In this document: piece by piece, positions 48,891 to 59,689 of the stretch
Numbering within the stretch: the first letter of the stretch is position 1
Layout of the letters: each line of letters opens with the position of its first letter
From: Buttiauxella gaviniae
GTDB taxonomy: Bacteria; Pseudomonadota; Gammaproteobacteria; Enterobacterales; Enterobacteriaceae
Length of the DNA: 64,000 nt
Assembly: GCF_040786275.1 (NCBI RefSeq)
Contig: NZ_JBFMVT010000002.1
Location: 1,178,001-1,242,000 of the forward strand
Direction: 5' to 3'
Position numbers and translations under genes: made by a program
The notes under the pieces: model-generated
Told to the model about the DNA's origin: nothing
The model's database searches: none
What the model saw: the letters and a program-made list of their open reading frames with translations, nothing else

Positions 48891-49673
48891 ATGACCAGTC
48901 AAAAATCGGCACGCGTTGTGATTGTTACTGGCACCAGCCAGGGTATCGGTCAGGCCATTGCCCAGACATTTCTTGATAACGGCGATATTGTTATTGGCTG
49001 CGCTTTCTCGACGCTCGAAAAAGCCCCCAATGCCCGGAAAATGCTGGCTCAATATTCCGAGCGTTATTTCTATTTTTCCGTAGATGTCACCAAAACCGAG
49101 TCCATTAAACAGTTCGTGATAGAGGCCGAAAAGCTGTTTGGCCGCATTGATGTGGTGGTTTCCAATGCCGGGAAAAATGTCTTCAAAGGGATCGATTGTG
49201 AGGAGAGCGATTGGGCGCATAATTTCGATCTGAATTTACGATCCCACTGGTATCTGGCGAAATGCGCCCGCCCGGCATTAGCCAAAAGTAAAGGGACGAT
49301 CCTGGTGATCACCTCAAATCACGCCTTCTCAACGATGCCTGGCTGCGCGCCGTATAACATCAGTAAACGCGCCCTGCTTTCACTGGTACAAAGCCTGACT
49401 ATCGAGTGGGGGCCGGAAATTCGCACCGTCGGCATCGCACCTGGTTTTATCGATACCGATGGAAATCAGACGTGGTTTGACTCTCATGCAGATGGCAAAG
49501 CCGCACGGGAAAAAACCATCAAGAAGCATCCGGTCGGGCGCATTGGCCGTTCGGAAGAAGTCGGGGATTTGTGCCTGTTTTTATCCAGTGACAAAGCTGG
49601 ATTTATTGCGGGTACCACGATTGTGATGGACGGCGGGCGCAGCGCGATTATGCAGGATGAAGACGACGTTTGA
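48891..49673 (+). CDS. Short-chain dehydrogenase/reductase (SDR)
   Basis: The start at 48891 (MTSQKSARVVIVTG) has GAGGATC upstream; the frame opens 4 codons earlier. The 260-residue classical SDR has TGTSQGIG (residues 13-20), SNAG, ITSN for the catalytic Ser, and YNISK for Tyr and Lys. The C-terminus has the usual GxxxxMDGG. It closes the dgo-like cluster and probably oxidises or reduces a sugar or sugar-acid hydroxyl before dehydration. It converges with ispH on a strong terminator. Confidence 0.9.
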   Translation: MTSQKSARVVIVTGTSQGIGQAIAQTFLDNGDIVIGCAFSTLEKAPNARKMLAQYSERYFYFSVDVTKTESIKQFVIEAEKLFGRIDVVVSNAGKNVFKGIDCEESDWAHNFDLNLRSHWYLAKCARPALAKSKGTILVITSNHAFSTMPGCAPYNISKRALLSLVQSLTIEWGPEIRTVGIAPGFIDTDGNQTWFDSHADGKAAREKTIKKHPVGRIGRSEEVGDLCLFLSSDKAGFIAGTTIVMDGGRSAIMQDEDDV

Positions 49674-49689
49674 TAAATCGCAGGCGTAA

Positions 49690-49714
49690 AAATGGGGAGC
49701 CGAGCTCCCCATTT
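49690..49714. terminator. Bidirectional terminator between the SDR gene and ispH
   Basis: An 11-bp stem, AAATGGGGAGC with GCTCCCCATTT, surrounds a CGA loop, with A-rich and T-rich flanks. It ends both convergent units and marks the right border of the sugar-acid cluster. Confidence 0.85.
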
Positions 49715-49735
49715 AATTCTGTCTGAAGTGCGAGA

Positions 49736-50686
49736 TTACTCGACTTCTTTTACATCCATACGCAGCTCGCGCGGCACTTCAAAAATGATATTTTCTTCGC
49801 GCCCCACCAGCTCACGGGTTTCGCTCCCGCCTAACTCACGCAGGCGCGCCAGAACGTTTTGCACCAGAATATCTGGCGCAGAAGCCCCGGCGGTAACGCC
49901 AACACATGCGGCACCTTTCACCCAGGATTCCTGGATATCTGTCGCATCGTCAATCAGATACGCGGCTTTGCCCATACGCTGTGCAAGCTCGGCCAGGCGG
50001 TTAGAGTTGGACGAGTTTTTCGAGCCAACCACCAACACCACATCCGCTTCATCTGCCAGGGCACGTACCGCTTCCTGACGGTTAGTGGTGGCGTAGCAAA
50101 TATCGTCTTTACGTGGGCCGATGATTTTCGGGAAGCGTTTACGCAGCGCGTCAATCACGTCAGAAGTGTCATCCACAGAGAGCGTGGTCTGCGTCATAAA
50201 CGAAAGTTTGGCTTCGTTTTTCACATCCAGTTTGCTGACATCTTCCGGCGATTCAACCAGATACATACCGCCTTTGGGGTTGCTGTATTGGCCCATGGTG
50301 CCTTCCACTTCCGGGTGGCCTGCGTGACCAATCAGAATGGATTCTTCACCACGGCGGCTGGCGCGCGCCACTTCCATATGCACTTTGGTTACCAGCGGGC
50401 ACGTTGCGTCAAACACCGTTAAGTCACGGCCTTTCGCTTCGTTACGCACCGCCTGAGAGACACCGTGCGCCGAGAAAATCAGAATCGCGCCGTCTGGCAC
50501 TTCGCTGATCTGCTCGATGAAAATCGCCCCACGTTCGCGCAGGCTGTCTACCACATAACGGTTGTGTACCACTTCATGACGGACATAAATCGGCGCGCCG
50601 TAAATAGCCAGCGCGTTTTCAACAATGCTGATAGCGCGGTCTACCCCGGCACAAAAGCCGCGTGGGTTAGCCAACAGGATCTGCAT
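49736..50686 (-). CDS. ispH: 4-hydroxy-3-methylbut-2-enyl diphosphate reductase IspH
   Basis: IspH makes IPP and DMAPP in the last step of the methylerythritol phosphate pathway. The 316 residues equal E. coli. The three cluster ligands are visible: Cys12 in GFCAGVDRA, Cys in DATCPLVT and Cys in [11 protein letters not shown]. Glu and His of the active site are in the [10 protein letters not shown] region. It is the last gene of ribF-ileS-lspA-fkpB-ispH, and its start overlaps the end of fkpB by 20 bases. Confidence 0.97.
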   Translation of the reverse strand: MQILLANPRGFCAGVDRAISIVENALAIYGAPIYVRHEVVHNRYVVDSLRERGAIFIEQISEVPDGAILIFSAHGVSQAVRNEAKGRDLTVFDATCPLVTKVHMEVARASRRGEESILIGHAGHPEVEGTMGQYSNPKGGMYLVESPEDVSKLDVKNEAKLSFMTQTTLSVDDTSDVIDALRKRFPKIIGPRKDDICYATTNRQEAVRALADEADVVLVVGSKNSSNSNRLAELAQRMGKAAYLIDDATDIQESWVKGAACVGVTAGASAPDILVQNVLARLRELGGSETRELVGREENIIFEVPRELRMDVKEVE

Positions 50687-51137
50687 TCAACGCCTCCAGT
50701 ACCGGGTCAATTTCCAGCACTTCGATATCAAAATGAATGGTTTGCCCGGCGAGCGGGTGGTTAAAGTCAACGGTGATGGAATCACCGTTAACGTCACGCA
50801 CAACGCCTGGCATCTCGCTGCCATCCATTGCAGTGAACAGCATAATCGCCCCTGGAACCGGCTCGCCCGCATCAATAAATTCACGACGCGAGAAATACTG
50901 GATCATATCCGGGCTTGGAATACCAAACGCCGATTCCGGTGCCAGAGAGAACGCTTTTTTGTCCCCTGCTTTTAAGCCAACTAGCTGATCTTCCATGCCC
51001 GGCGACAGTGTTTCATCGCCCAGCGTGAAGAGTGCCGGTTTGCCGTTGTTGCGGGTCGACTCGGCGGTGGAGCCATCTTCAAGTTTCAGCGTGAAGTGCA
51101 CCAAAACTCTGCTATTGGCCTGGATAGACGCAGCCAT
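50667..51137 (-). CDS. fkpB: FKBP-type peptidyl-prolyl isomerase FkpB (SlpA-like)
   Basis: FkpB is a slow FKBP-type prolyl isomerase with chaperone activity. The 156 residues carry [16 protein letters not shown] and [23 protein letters not shown], with the IF chaperone insert between. It is about 7 residues longer at the C-terminus than E. coli (149) because the frame runs 20 bases into ispH. AAGGATAATCC precedes the ATG. It lies 3 bases after lspA. Confidence 0.95.
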   Translation of the reverse strand: MAASIQANSRVLVHFTLKLEDGSTAESTRNNGKPALFTLGDETLSPGMEDQLVGLKAGDKKAFSLAPESAFGIPSPDMIQYFSRREFIDAGEPVPGAIMLFTAMDGSEMPGVVRDVNGDSITVDFNHPLAGQTIHFDIEVLEIDPVLEALNADPVG

Positions 51138-51140
51138 GGA

Positions 51141-51647
51141 TTATCCTTTTTGCTTTGCGGGCTTGTCGGAGGAGACAAAGAACCCCTCCAGCACAATCAG
51201 CGCCGCACCGATACAGATTGCCGTATCAGCCAAATTAAAGGTGGCAAAGTGCCAGTCACCGACATAGAAATCGATCATGTCGACCACAAAACCGTGCCAT
51301 AACCGGTCAAACAGGTTGCCGAGCGCACCGCCGATGATTAAAGCATAGGCGATGTTATTGAGCTTCTGACTGGCTTTGGCGCGATACATCAGCACCGCTA
51401 AAATCACGCAAATACCGATAGCGATACCCGCGAAGAACCAGCGCTGCCAGCCGCCTTTATCCGCAAGGAAACTAAACGCAGCGCCATAGTTACGGGCATA
51501 GTGCAGATTCAGCGACGGGAACAGGGATACGGTGTCCCCCAGCATGAAATGCTGGAGGATTAGGTATTTACTGCCCAGATCGACGATCAGTACTACGACC
51601 ACCAGCCACAGCCAGCGCAGGCCGGTCGAACAAATCGATTTACTCAT
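51141..51647 (-). CDS. lspA: Lipoprotein signal peptidase LspA
   Basis: LspA removes the signal peptide from diacylglyceryl-prolipoproteins. The 168 residues (E. coli 164) have four membrane segments. The catalytic Asp pair is in [18 protein letters not shown], and NYGAAFSF is conserved. The start overlaps the ileS stop by one base, so they are translationally coupled. It would process the lipoproteins of the cell, including the two small ones found near 20-21 kb. Confidence 0.96.
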   Translation of the reverse strand: MSKSICSTGLRWLWLVVVVLIVDLGSKYLILQHFMLGDTVSLFPSLNLHYARNYGAAFSFLADKGGWQRWFFAGIAIGICVILAVLMYRAKASQKLNNIAYALIIGGALGNLFDRLWHGFVVDMIDFYVGDWHFATFNLADTAICIGAALIVLEGFFVSSDKPAKQKG

Positions 51648-54463
51648 CAGGCAAATTTACGCTTTTCGCCGTCACCGGCTACGTTGCTGACACAGCGGCC
51701 GCAAATTTCTGCGTGTTCCGCTACCTGACCGACGTCGGTGGTGTAATGCCAGCAACGCGGGCACTTCTCACCGTCGGCTTTACGCAAGGAGACTTTCAGC
51801 CCTTTGATGATTTCGCTTTGCTGAGCGTCATCACCTGCCTGCGCATAATCGACAACTTCAGCGCCGGAGGTCAACAGGACAAATCGCAATTCTTCGCCCA
51901 GGCTGTTGAGCTTCGCAGCCAGTTCGCTGTCAGCATACAGAGTGACCGCAGCTTCCAGAGAACCGCCCACACGCTTATCAGCACGCGCTTGTTCGATCAC
52001 TTTGTTCACTTCGCCACGTACGGTCAGCAGCGTGTCCCAGTAATCGTTGTTCATGGTTTCGCTGTCAGCCAGGCCGAACAGACCTTCGTACCACTCACCG
52101 GTGAAGACGTACTGCTCGCGCTCGCCCGGCAGGTAAGCCCAGATTTCATCGGCGGTGAAGGACATGATCGGTGCCATCCAGCGAACCAGCGCTTCAGCAA
52201 TGTGGAACAGCGCAGTCTGGCAGCTACGACGCGCCACGCTGTCTGCTTTCGCGGTGTACTGGCGGTCTTTGATGATGTCGAGATAGAACGAGCCCATTTC
52301 GATGGAGCAGAAACGCATCAGGCGCTGCACCACTTCGTGGAAGTCGTAGTTTTCGTAGGAGGCCAGGATATCGGCCTGCGCTTCTTGCGCACAACCTACA
52401 GCCCAACGATCCAGTTTCACCATCTCTTCCGGTTTCACCATATCGGTTTCTGGATTAAACCCGTTCAGGTTTGCCAGCAAGAAACGCGCGGTGTTACGAA
52501 TACGGCGATAAGAATCAGCGGCACGCTTGAGGATTTCGTCAGAAACCGCCATTTCACCGGTGTAGTCGGTAGAAGCCACCCACAGACGCAGAATATCCGC
52601 GCCCAGTTTGTTCATGACATCCTGCGGAGAAACGGTGTTACCGATGGATTTGGACATTTTGCGGCCCTGACCATCAACGGTGAACCCGTGGGTCAGTACC
52701 TGGCGGTAAGGCGCTTTACCTTTCATCGCCGTCGAAATCATCAGGGAAGACATGAACCAGCCGCGATGCTGATCCGAACCTTCCAGATACATATCTGCCG
52801 CGTGACCGTTGAATTCAGGACGCACATCAACCACAGATGAATGCGTAGAACCGGAGTCGAACCACACGTCCAGGGTGTCTGGCACTTTGGTGTAGTTGTC
52901 AGCATCGTCACCCATGATGTCGCGCGGGTCGAGATCCCACCACGCCTGAATGCCGTCTTGCTCTACGCGCTTAGCCACTTCTTCCATCAGTTCCAGCGTG
53001 CGCGGATGCAGCTCTTCAGTCTCTTTATGGACGAACAGAGACATTGGCACACCCCAGGTACGCTGGCGAGAGATACACCAGTCAGGGCGGTTGGCTACCA
53101 TAGATTCGATACGCGCCTGGCCCCAGTCTGGGATCCACTGCACGCCTTTGATCTCTTTCAGAGACTGCGCGCGCAGGCCTTTTTGATCCATGCTGACGAA
53201 CCACTGTGGCGTCGCGCGGAAGATGATCGGCGTTTTGTGACGCCAGCAGTGCGGGTAGCTGTGCAGCAGTTTTTCAACGTGCAGCAGAACGCCTTTATCA
53301 CGCAGGATATTAACCACCAGGTCATTCGCTTTGAACACCTGAACGCCGTCCAGACCTTCATAAGTACCAGGCAGGTAGCAGCCGTCCGGGCCAACCGGGT
53401 TCGCGATTTCAAGATTGTATTTCTGGCTGATCACATAGTCGTCAGGACCGTGACCACCTGCGGTATGAACCGCACCAGTACCCGCTTCGAGCGTGACGTG
53501 CTCGCCCAGAATTGCCGGTACGTCGAAATCTAAGAATGGATGCTTAAAGCGCAGCAGTTCAAGTTCTGCACCGGTCGTGGTGCCGAGAACCTGCCATTCG
53601 CTGATGCCCGCGCTCTTCATTACGCTTTCGAGCAAATCTTTAGCGAAGATCAGTGCCTGACCGTCAACCTGCACCAGTACGTATTCGAATTCAGCATTCA
53701 GAGAAACCGCACGGTTAGCTGGCAGTGTCCACGGCGTGGTCGTCCAGATAACCAGAGAAACTGGGCCGTTTACTTGTGGCGCGCCAAACTTCGCTTTTAC
53801 CGCATCGGCATCAACAGCCTGGAAGTTAACGAAGATGGATGGAGAAGTTTTGTCGTAGTACTCAACTTCCGCTTCAGCCAGAGCTGAACGGCAGTCAACG
53901 CACCAGTGCACCGGTTTAGCGCCTTTATGTAAGTGACCATTACCGATGATTTTACCGAGCGCACGGATGATGTTCGCTTCGGTGTTGAAATCCATAGTCA
54001 GATATGGACGTGACCAGTCGCCCAACACGCCCAGGCGGATAAAGTCTTCACGCTGGCCGTTAACTTGCTCTGCCGCGTATTTACGGCATTCGGCACGAAA
54101 CTCAGCCGCAGTCACTTTCTCACCAGGTTTGCCGATGAGTTGCTCGACTTTCAGTTCGATAGGCAGGCCGTGGCAGTCCCAACCCGGAACGTACGGGGAG
54201 TCAAAACCGGAAAGCCCTTTGGACTTCACGATAATGTCTTTCAGAATCTTGTTTACTGAGTGACCAATGTGAATGCTGCCGTTCGCGTAGGGAGGGCCAT
54301 CATGCAGAATGAAGGATTTTTTGCCTTTTTTTGCATTGCGGATGATGCCGTATAGGTCATCATCATTCCAGCGAGCCAGCATGCCCGGTTCACGTTTAGC
54401 GAGATCGCCACGCATCGGGAACCCTGTTTCCGGTAAATTCAGGGTAGATTTAAAGTCACTCAT
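51647..54463 (-). CDS. ileS: Isoleucyl-tRNA synthetase
   Basis: IleS charges tRNA-Ile and edits valine. The start at 54463 ([19 protein letters not shown]) gives exactly 938 residues, the E. coli length; the 18 extra upstream codons overlap the end of ribF region and are unlikely. The HIGH motif is in [14 protein letters not shown] is in [10 protein letters not shown], and the C-terminal zinc module has CPRCWHY and CGRCVSN. It lies between ribF and lspA in the same operon. Confidence 0.97.
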   Translation of the reverse strand: MSDFKSTLNLPETGFPMRGDLAKREPGMLARWNDDDLYGIIRNAKKGKKSFILHDGPPYANGSIHIGHSVNKILKDIIVKSKGLSGFDSPYVPGWDCHGLPIELKVEQLIGKPGEKVTAAEFRAECRKYAAEQVNGQREDFIRLGVLGDWSRPYLTMDFNTEANIIRALGKIIGNGHLHKGAKPVHWCVDCRSALAEAEVEYYDKTSPSIFVNFQAVDADAVKAKFGAPQVNGPVSLVIWTTTPWTLPANRAVSLNAEFEYVLVQVDGQALIFAKDLLESVMKSAGISEWQVLGTTTGAELELLRFKHPFLDFDVPAILGEHVTLEAGTGAVHTAGGHGPDDYVISQKYNLEIANPVGPDGCYLPGTYEGLDGVQVFKANDLVVNILRDKGVLLHVEKLLHSYPHCWRHKTPIIFRATPQWFVSMDQKGLRAQSLKEIKGVQWIPDWGQARIESMVANRPDWCISRQRTWGVPMSLFVHKETEELHPRTLELMEEVAKRVEQDGIQAWWDLDPRDIMGDDADNYTKVPDTLDVWFDSGSTHSSVVDVRPEFNGHAADMYLEGSDQHRGWFMSSLMISTAMKGKAPYRQVLTHGFTVDGQGRKMSKSIGNTVSPQDVMNKLGADILRLWVASTDYTGEMAVSDEILKRAADSYRRIRNTARFLLANLNGFNPETDMVKPEEMVKLDRWAVGCAQEAQADILASYENYDFHEVVQRLMRFCSIEMGSFYLDIIKDRQYTAKADSVARRSCQTALFHIAEALVRWMAPIMSFTADEIWAYLPGEREQYVFTGEWYEGLFGLADSETMNNDYWDTLLTVRGEVNKVIEQARADKRVGGSLEAAVTLYADSELAAKLNSLGEELRFVLLTSGAEVVDYAQAGDDAQQSEIIKGLKVSLRKADGEKCPRCWHYTTDVGQVAEHAEICGRCVSNVAGDGEKRKFA

Positions 54464-54491
54464 TAGATTCTCGGTTCCGTAGTTAGCTTGC

Positions 54492-55424
54492 TCAGGTATT
54501 AGGCCCAAAAAAATCACGGGCGGTTACCACATCTTTGGCGATTTGCGCTTTCAGTTCATCAAGCGAAGCAAACCGTTGTTCATTGCGTATTTTTTTACGT
54601 AGCACCACATCAATATGGTGCCCATATAAGTCCATTACAACATCAAGCAGATGGACTTCTAGCTGTTGGCGCAGACCCGCTACCGTGGGGCGTGTGCCTA
54701 TGTTGGCGACACCCGGCAGCAGTTTGTCGCCAAGGCCTGCGACTTCTACCGCAAACACCCCTTTCACCGGGGATACCTGACGACGAAGCGGTAAATTCGC
54801 CGTTGGGAAACCAATCGTTCTTCCTAGTTCGTCACCGTGGACAACGCGCCCGGAGATGATAAACGGATGGCCCAGCAAACTTTCAGCCAGCGCTAAATCA
54901 TCATCAGCCAGCGCCTGGCGCACTGCCGTGCTACTGATGCGCACGCCACCTTCGCAGAAGGTTTGCGTACTGGTGACATCAAAGCCAAATTCCTGGCCAG
55001 CCTTCTGTAATAACAAGAAATCCCCCTGGCGACCAGCACCAAAGCGGAAATCATCACCCACCGCGAGGAATTTAACCCCAAGGCGGTCAACCAGCAGTTC
55101 GCTGACAAAGTTTTGCGCCGTAAGTGCCGCGAAGCGGCGGTCAAACCGCACACAGAGCACGTAGTCCACACCACACTCAGCCAAATAACGCAGTTTTTCG
55201 CGCAGGCGAGTCAGACGCGCCGGGGCTTTTTCACCCGCAAACAGCTCAAGCGGTTGTGGTTCAAAGATCATGACCATCACCGGCAGATTGCGTGCACGCC
55301 CTTCCGCACACAGCCCTTTAAGCAGGGACTTGTGGCCTCGATGAACGCCATCGAAATTACCGATGGTGAGGACACACCCGTGATGGTTCTGGCGTAAATT
55401 ATGTATGCCGCGTATCAGCTTCAT
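54492..55424 (-). CDS. ribF: Bifunctional riboflavin kinase and FAD synthetase RibF
   Basis: RibF makes FMN and FAD from riboflavin. The 310 residues (E. coli 313) have the N-terminal nucleotidyltransferase site ([14 protein letters not shown]) and the C-terminal flavokinase site ([11 protein letters not shown]). It is the first gene of the ribF-ileS-lspA-fkpB-ispH operon and is divergent from rpsT. A 28-base spacer separates it from ileS. Confidence 0.96.
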   Translation of the reverse strand: MKLIRGIHNLRQNHHGCVLTIGNFDGVHRGHKSLLKGLCAEGRARNLPVMVMIFEPQPLELFAGEKAPARLTRLREKLRYLAECGVDYVLCVRFDRRFAALTAQNFVSELLVDRLGVKFLAVGDDFRFGAGRQGDFLLLQKAGQEFGFDVTSTQTFCEGGVRISSTAVRQALADDDLALAESLLGHPFIISGRVVHGDELGRTIGFPTANLPLRRQVSPVKGVFAVEVAGLGDKLLPGVANIGTRPTVAGLRQQLEVHLLDVVMDLYGHHIDVVLRKKIRNEQRFASLDELKAQIAKDVVTARDFFGPNT

Positions 55425-56014
<590 letters not shown>

Positions 56015-56035
56015 TCGCCTTTTCGTTGGTAGCTT

Positions 56036-56064
56036 GAAAAAAACCGGCTTATGCCGGTTTTTTT
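56036..56064. terminator. Terminator of rpsT (and nhaR)
   Basis: AAACCGGC and GCCGGTTT (56041-56060) form an 8-bp stem with a TTAT loop, with A-run on the left and T-run to 56064. It can serve both convergent genes. Confidence 0.9.
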
Positions 56065-56082
56065 ATGCCTGAAATTCGCCGC

Positions 56083-56970
56083 TTACTTAAATAGCGCAGA
56101 GTAATCCCTGTTACAGACACGCTGCACCGCCGGATGCTGAATCATTCGTTCTGCAAATATCGCGTGATACTCTTCCATCACATTCTCAATACGCCCAATC
56201 TCAACAATGTTCTCATCGTTGTAGATATCCTGCCCGTACAGTGTCGGAGCCACGAAAATCGCGTTGTGCGCTGCACCAAATGCTTTCATGAGTGCCGCAT
56301 CATCAAACTCACCGAGAATTTCAACGTTAAGCCCCTGCACGTTAATCCAGTTGAGGATCTTGCGCCCAAGCATTGAGCGGCGCCCTGGAATCAGTAAACG
56401 TCGGGATTCGAGACAGGCCGGGAAAGGCAGATCCGGCACTGGCTTCTGGCTCCAGAAGCTAATCCCACATTCGCCGATTTTCACCGAGAACAGCCCTTCC
56501 TGCTGCGTGGAATCAATCGGGCAGTCGGAGATGATCATATCCAGTTTGTGCTGGCTCAACTGCTCCAGCAGCATTTCGTGCGTCGACTCAAAGCAGCGCA
56601 GATGGATTTGCTCATCTTCAACCACCGCGGCATCGAGCACGCCACTGACCAGGCGTTTTGACAGCGCATCCGCAATCCCAACATCAAACAGTAAGCTGGA
56701 TTCTTTGCGGTAGTTGACGATATCCAGCATCTCCTGGCTTAACGTGAACATGCGATCTGCATAGCGGAAAATAAGCTGGCCCAACTCGGACGGCACGAGC
56801 CCACGACCCTGGCGGCGAAAGAGTTTACCTTGCAGGCGCTCTTCTAAAGCTTTGATCTGACCGGTGATGGTTTGCGGCGTCAAATACAGCGCTTCGGCCG
56901 CGCCAACCACAGAACCTTCTCTGCAAACATGCCAGAAGTAGTAGAGATGATTGTAATTTATGTGTGACAT
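56083..56970 (-). CDS. nhaR: LysR-type activator of nhaA, NhaR
   Basis: NhaR activates nhaA in response to sodium. The 295 residues (E. coli 301) have the N-terminal helix-turn-helix [36 protein letters not shown] and an effector domain with [13 protein letters not shown] and [11 protein letters not shown] segments. The C-terminus ends about 6 residues earlier than in E. coli. It lies downstream of nhaA with 66 bases between them, holding a perfect hairpin. Confidence 0.96.
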   Translation of the reverse strand: MSHINYNHLYYFWHVCREGSVVGAAEALYLTPQTITGQIKALEERLQGKLFRRQGRGLVPSELGQLIFRYADRMFTLSQEMLDIVNYRKESSLLFDVGIADALSKRLVSGVLDAAVVEDEQIHLRCFESTHEMLLEQLSQHKLDMIISDCPIDSTQQEGLFSVKIGECGISFWSQKPVPDLPFPACLESRRLLIPGRRSMLGRKILNWINVQGLNVEILGEFDDAALMKAFGAAHNAIFVAPTLYGQDIYNDENIVEIGRIENVMEEYHAIFAERMIQHPAVQRVCNRDYSALFK

Positions 56971-57003
56971 GCGTTATTCGCTCCCTGATAAACCATCCAC
57001 ATG

Positions 57004-57028
57004 CTAACGGCTCCTGAGGAGCCGTTAG
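57004..57028. other. Intercistronic hairpin between nhaA and nhaR
   Basis: CTAACGGCTCC and GGAGCCGTTAG form a perfect 11-bp stem with a TGA loop. No T-run follows on the minus strand, so it may reduce or stabilise the nhaR message rather than fully terminate it. Confidence 0.7.
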
Positions 57029-57036
57029 ATGAAAAA

Positions 57037-58215
57037 TCACTGGTGCTGCAACTGTGAGCTGAAACGGCTTCTCAACATGCAGTAGCCTACGACCGCAGAA
57101 AATAGCGATCCCAAGAGAATGCCCAGTTTTGCCCAGGTAATCAAAGCCGGATCGGCGCTATTAAATGCCAGGGACGCGATGAAGATAGACATTGTGAAGC
57201 CGATCCCACACAGCACACCGACGGCCATGATCTCTTTGCAAGTCGTCCCTTCTGGCAACGTCGCCAGTTTAAGTTTGAGGGCCGCCCAGCAAAACAGGCT
57301 AATCCCCAACGGCTTGCCGATAAACAGCCCAGCCATAATCCCCATCGGTAGCAGGGAGGTTAATCCAGCAAAGGTTACGCCACTTAATGACACGCCCGCG
57401 TTGGCAAAGGCAAACAGCGGTAGAATCAGGAATGCCACCCACGGATGCAGTACATGCTCCAGTTCACGCGCAGGTGAACGCCCCTCTTTTTCTTTCAATG
57501 GGATCAGGAAACCAATAATCACCCCTGCAAGCGTGGCATGTACGCCCGATTTCAGCACCGCCGTCCACAGCACGACCCCGACCAGAATATACAAACCGGT
57601 CCGACGCACATTGCAGGTATTCAGTAATGCCAGCACGGCAATAGCCCCGGCGGCAACAGCCAACGACAATAACGAAAGATCGTTGGTGTAGAACAGAGCA
57701 ATAATAACAATGGCACCAAGGTCATCAATAATCGCCAGCGCCATCAGGAACACTTTGAGCGCAACCGGAACGCGATTCCCCAGCAATGCCAGAATACCTA
57801 GCGCAAAGGCAATATCGGTGGCCGCCGGAATCGCCCAGCCTTCACGAGTAATCGGGTCATGGAAATTGAATAGCAGGTAAATTGCCGCCGGGACAACCAT
57901 CCCACCTAACGCAGCAATCACCGGGAACGATGCCTGACGGATACTGGCGAGCGAGCCACTCACCATTTCGCGTTTTACTTCCAGGCCAATCATCAGGAAG
58001 AAGATAGCCATCAACGCATCGTTCACCCACAACAACAGGTTTTTACTGATATCCAGAGAACCGATACGCACTTCGACTGGCGTATTCAAAAACGCCTGGT
58101 ACAGCTCACTGGTTGGGCCCAGGTTAGCAAGAAGCATCGCCAGCAACGCGGCGGCGATTAAAAAAATGCCGCCTGCGGCATCGCTATGGAAAAAGTGTTT
58201 TAGTTTTGTTGTCAT
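57037..58215 (-). CDS. nhaA: Na+/H+ antiporter NhaA
   Basis: NhaA exchanges two protons for one sodium to keep pH and sodium homeostasis. The start at 58215 ([16 protein letters not shown]) gives 392 residues; the upstream extension is unlikely. The ion-binding Asp pair is in [11 protein letters not shown] and the TDIAFALG segment is conserved. About 12 membrane segments are seen. It is transcribed with nhaR and ends on the nhaA-nhaR hairpin. The 234-base upstream gap to dnaJ holds its promoter. Confidence 0.96.
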   Translation of the reverse strand: MTTKLKHFFHSDAAGGIFLIAAALLAMLLANLGPTSELYQAFLNTPVEVRIGSLDISKNLLLWVNDALMAIFFLMIGLEVKREMVSGSLASIRQASFPVIAALGGMVVPAAIYLLFNFHDPITREGWAIPAATDIAFALGILALLGNRVPVALKVFLMALAIIDDLGAIVIIALFYTNDLSLLSLAVAAGAIAVLALLNTCNVRRTGLYILVGVVLWTAVLKSGVHATLAGVIIGFLIPLKEKEGRSPARELEHVLHPWVAFLILPLFAFANAGVSLSGVTFAGLTSLLPMGIMAGLFIGKPLGISLFCWAALKLKLATLPEGTTCKEIMAVGVLCGIGFTMSIFIASLAFNSADPALITWAKLGILLGSLFSAVVGYCMLRSRFSSQLQHQ

Positions 58216-58374
58216 GCTTTCATCCCAGTTATTCAAACGCCTTAAATCATTTAGGGCTTTAATCTGTATTAAGCATAGCCCGCCCAACACATCGATAAAA
58301 GTAGTTTATTTTGCAATAAATAATCGGCAAAAACGAAATGACGTGAATATTACGCTAATCAATTTTAGGCGCAT

Positions 58375-58410
58375 AAAAAAAGCCTGAATCAAAATACTCG
58401 ATTCAGGCTT
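58375..58410 (-). terminator. Terminator of dnaKJ
   Basis: AAGCCTGAATC (58380-58390) and GATTCAGGCTT (58400-58410) form an 11-bp stem with a 9-base loop, followed on the minus strand by a T-run (58375-58380). Confidence 0.85.
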
Positions 58411-58449
58411 TTGCACTGCCCCTTTGGCATGACCCAAAGGAAAGTGAGA

Positions 58450-59589
58450 TTAGCGGGTTAAGTCATCAAAGAACTTTTTCACACCATCAAAGAAGCTCTT
58501 TGAACGCGGACTGTTTTTTTCACCGCTTGGCCCACCAAAGCTTTCAGCCAGATCGCGCAGCAGCTGCTTTTGCTTTTCATTCAGACTGACAGGCGTTTCT
58601 ACGACAACACGGCATAACAGGTCGCCCTGAGCCCCGCCGCGTACGGATTTAACCCCTTTACCACGCATTCTGAACAGTTTGCCGGTTTGGGTTTCGCCAG
58701 GCACTTTCAGATTCACACGACCATCAAGCGTTGGGACTTCAATTTCCCCACCGAGGGCGGCCATTGCAAAGTTAATCGGCACTTCGCAATAGAGGTTATT
58801 GCCTTCACGCTCAAAGATTGGGTGTTGCTTAACCTGAACCTGAACGTACAAATCGCCTGATGGAGCGCCGTGCTCACCCGCTTCACCTTCGCCTGCAAGA
58901 CGAATACGGTCGCCGGTATCAACGCCCGCAGGGATTTTCACCGACAGCGTTTTGGTTTTTTCTACACGGCCATGGCCATGACAGGTGTTGCACGGATCTT
59001 TAATAATTGAACCGCGGCCCTGACAATGCGGACAGCTTTGCTGCACGGTAAAGAAGCCCTGGCGCATTTGCACCTGGCCTTGCCCATGACAAGTAGGGCA
59101 AGTTTGCGGCTTCGAACCGGCTTTCGCGCCGCTGCCGTGGCAAACGCCACACTCTTCAAGCGTCGGGATACGGATCTCTTTGGTCACGCCACGGACCGCT
59201 TCTTCCAGCGTTAAGTCCATGTTGTAGCGCAAATCGGCACCACGAGAGGCGCGTTGACGACGGCCACCACCGAAGATGTCACCGAATACGTCGCCAAAGA
59301 TATCGCCAAAGTCAGCACCGCCGCCGCCAAAGCCACCGTGTCCGCCGCCACCCATACCGCCTTGTTCAAACGCGGCATGACCATACTGATCGTATGCGGC
59401 ACGTTTTTGCTCGTCGGTAAGGATTTCGTAGGCTTCTTTAATCTCTTTAAATTTCGCCTCAGACTCTTTGTCACCCTGATTACGATCCGGGTGGAACTTC
59501 ATCGCGAGGCGTTTGTAGGCTTTCTTGATTTCACGCTCTTCCGCGTTTTTCGGAACGCCTAAAACCTCGTAATAGTCTCTCTTCGCCAT
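58450..59589 (-). CDS. dnaJ: Chaperone DnaJ (Hsp40)
   Basis: DnaJ delivers substrates to DnaK and stimulates its ATPase. The 379 residues (E. coli 376) have a J domain with HPD (FHPDRNQGD), a Gly/Phe-rich linker, four zinc-binding CxxCxGxG repeats ([32 protein letters not shown]) and the C-terminal substrate-binding domains. It lies 100 bases after dnaK in the same heat-shock operon. Confidence 0.97.
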   Translation of the reverse strand: MAKRDYYEVLGVPKNAEEREIKKAYKRLAMKFHPDRNQGDKESEAKFKEIKEAYEILTDEQKRAAYDQYGHAAFEQGGMGGGGHGGFGGGGADFGDIFGDVFGDIFGGGRRQRASRGADLRYNMDLTLEEAVRGVTKEIRIPTLEECGVCHGSGAKAGSKPQTCPTCHGQGQVQMRQGFFTVQQSCPHCQGRGSIIKDPCNTCHGHGRVEKTKTLSVKIPAGVDTGDRIRLAGEGEAGEHGAPSGDLYVQVQVKQHPIFEREGNNLYCEVPINFAMAALGGEIEVPTLDGRVNLKVPGETQTGKLFRMRGKGVKSVRGGAQGDLLCRVVVETPVSLNEKQKQLLRDLAESFGGPSGEKNSPRSKSFFDGVKKFFDDLTR

Positions 59590-59615
59590 CTTTTTTGTCT
59601 GCCCCTAACATGCGT

Positions 59616-59649
59616 GCACGGGCGCAGAGGAAAACCTCGACGCCCGTGC
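59616..59649 (-). other. Intercistronic hairpin between dnaK and dnaJ
   Basis: GCACGGGCG and CGCCCGTGC (59616-59624 and 59641-59649), with an inner GAGG/CCTC stem, form a stable RNA hairpin in the dnaK-dnaJ spacer. It could adjust the dnaK to dnaJ ratio; without a T-run it is not a full terminator. Confidence 0.6.
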
Positions 59650-59689
59650 TGATTACCAGTCAGATTAATGACTGCGCCTCAAAGGGCGA

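Noticed and set aside
51713-52840. 375-codon plus-strand frame across ileS
   Set aside because: Antisense shadow of ileS; no ribosome binding site and no motif.
58216-58449. hok/sok-type toxin-antitoxin locus between nhaA and dnaJ
   Set aside because: E. coli has hokC/sokC here; this spacer has only the dnaJ terminator and nhaA promoter, with no small hydrophobic peptide frame.
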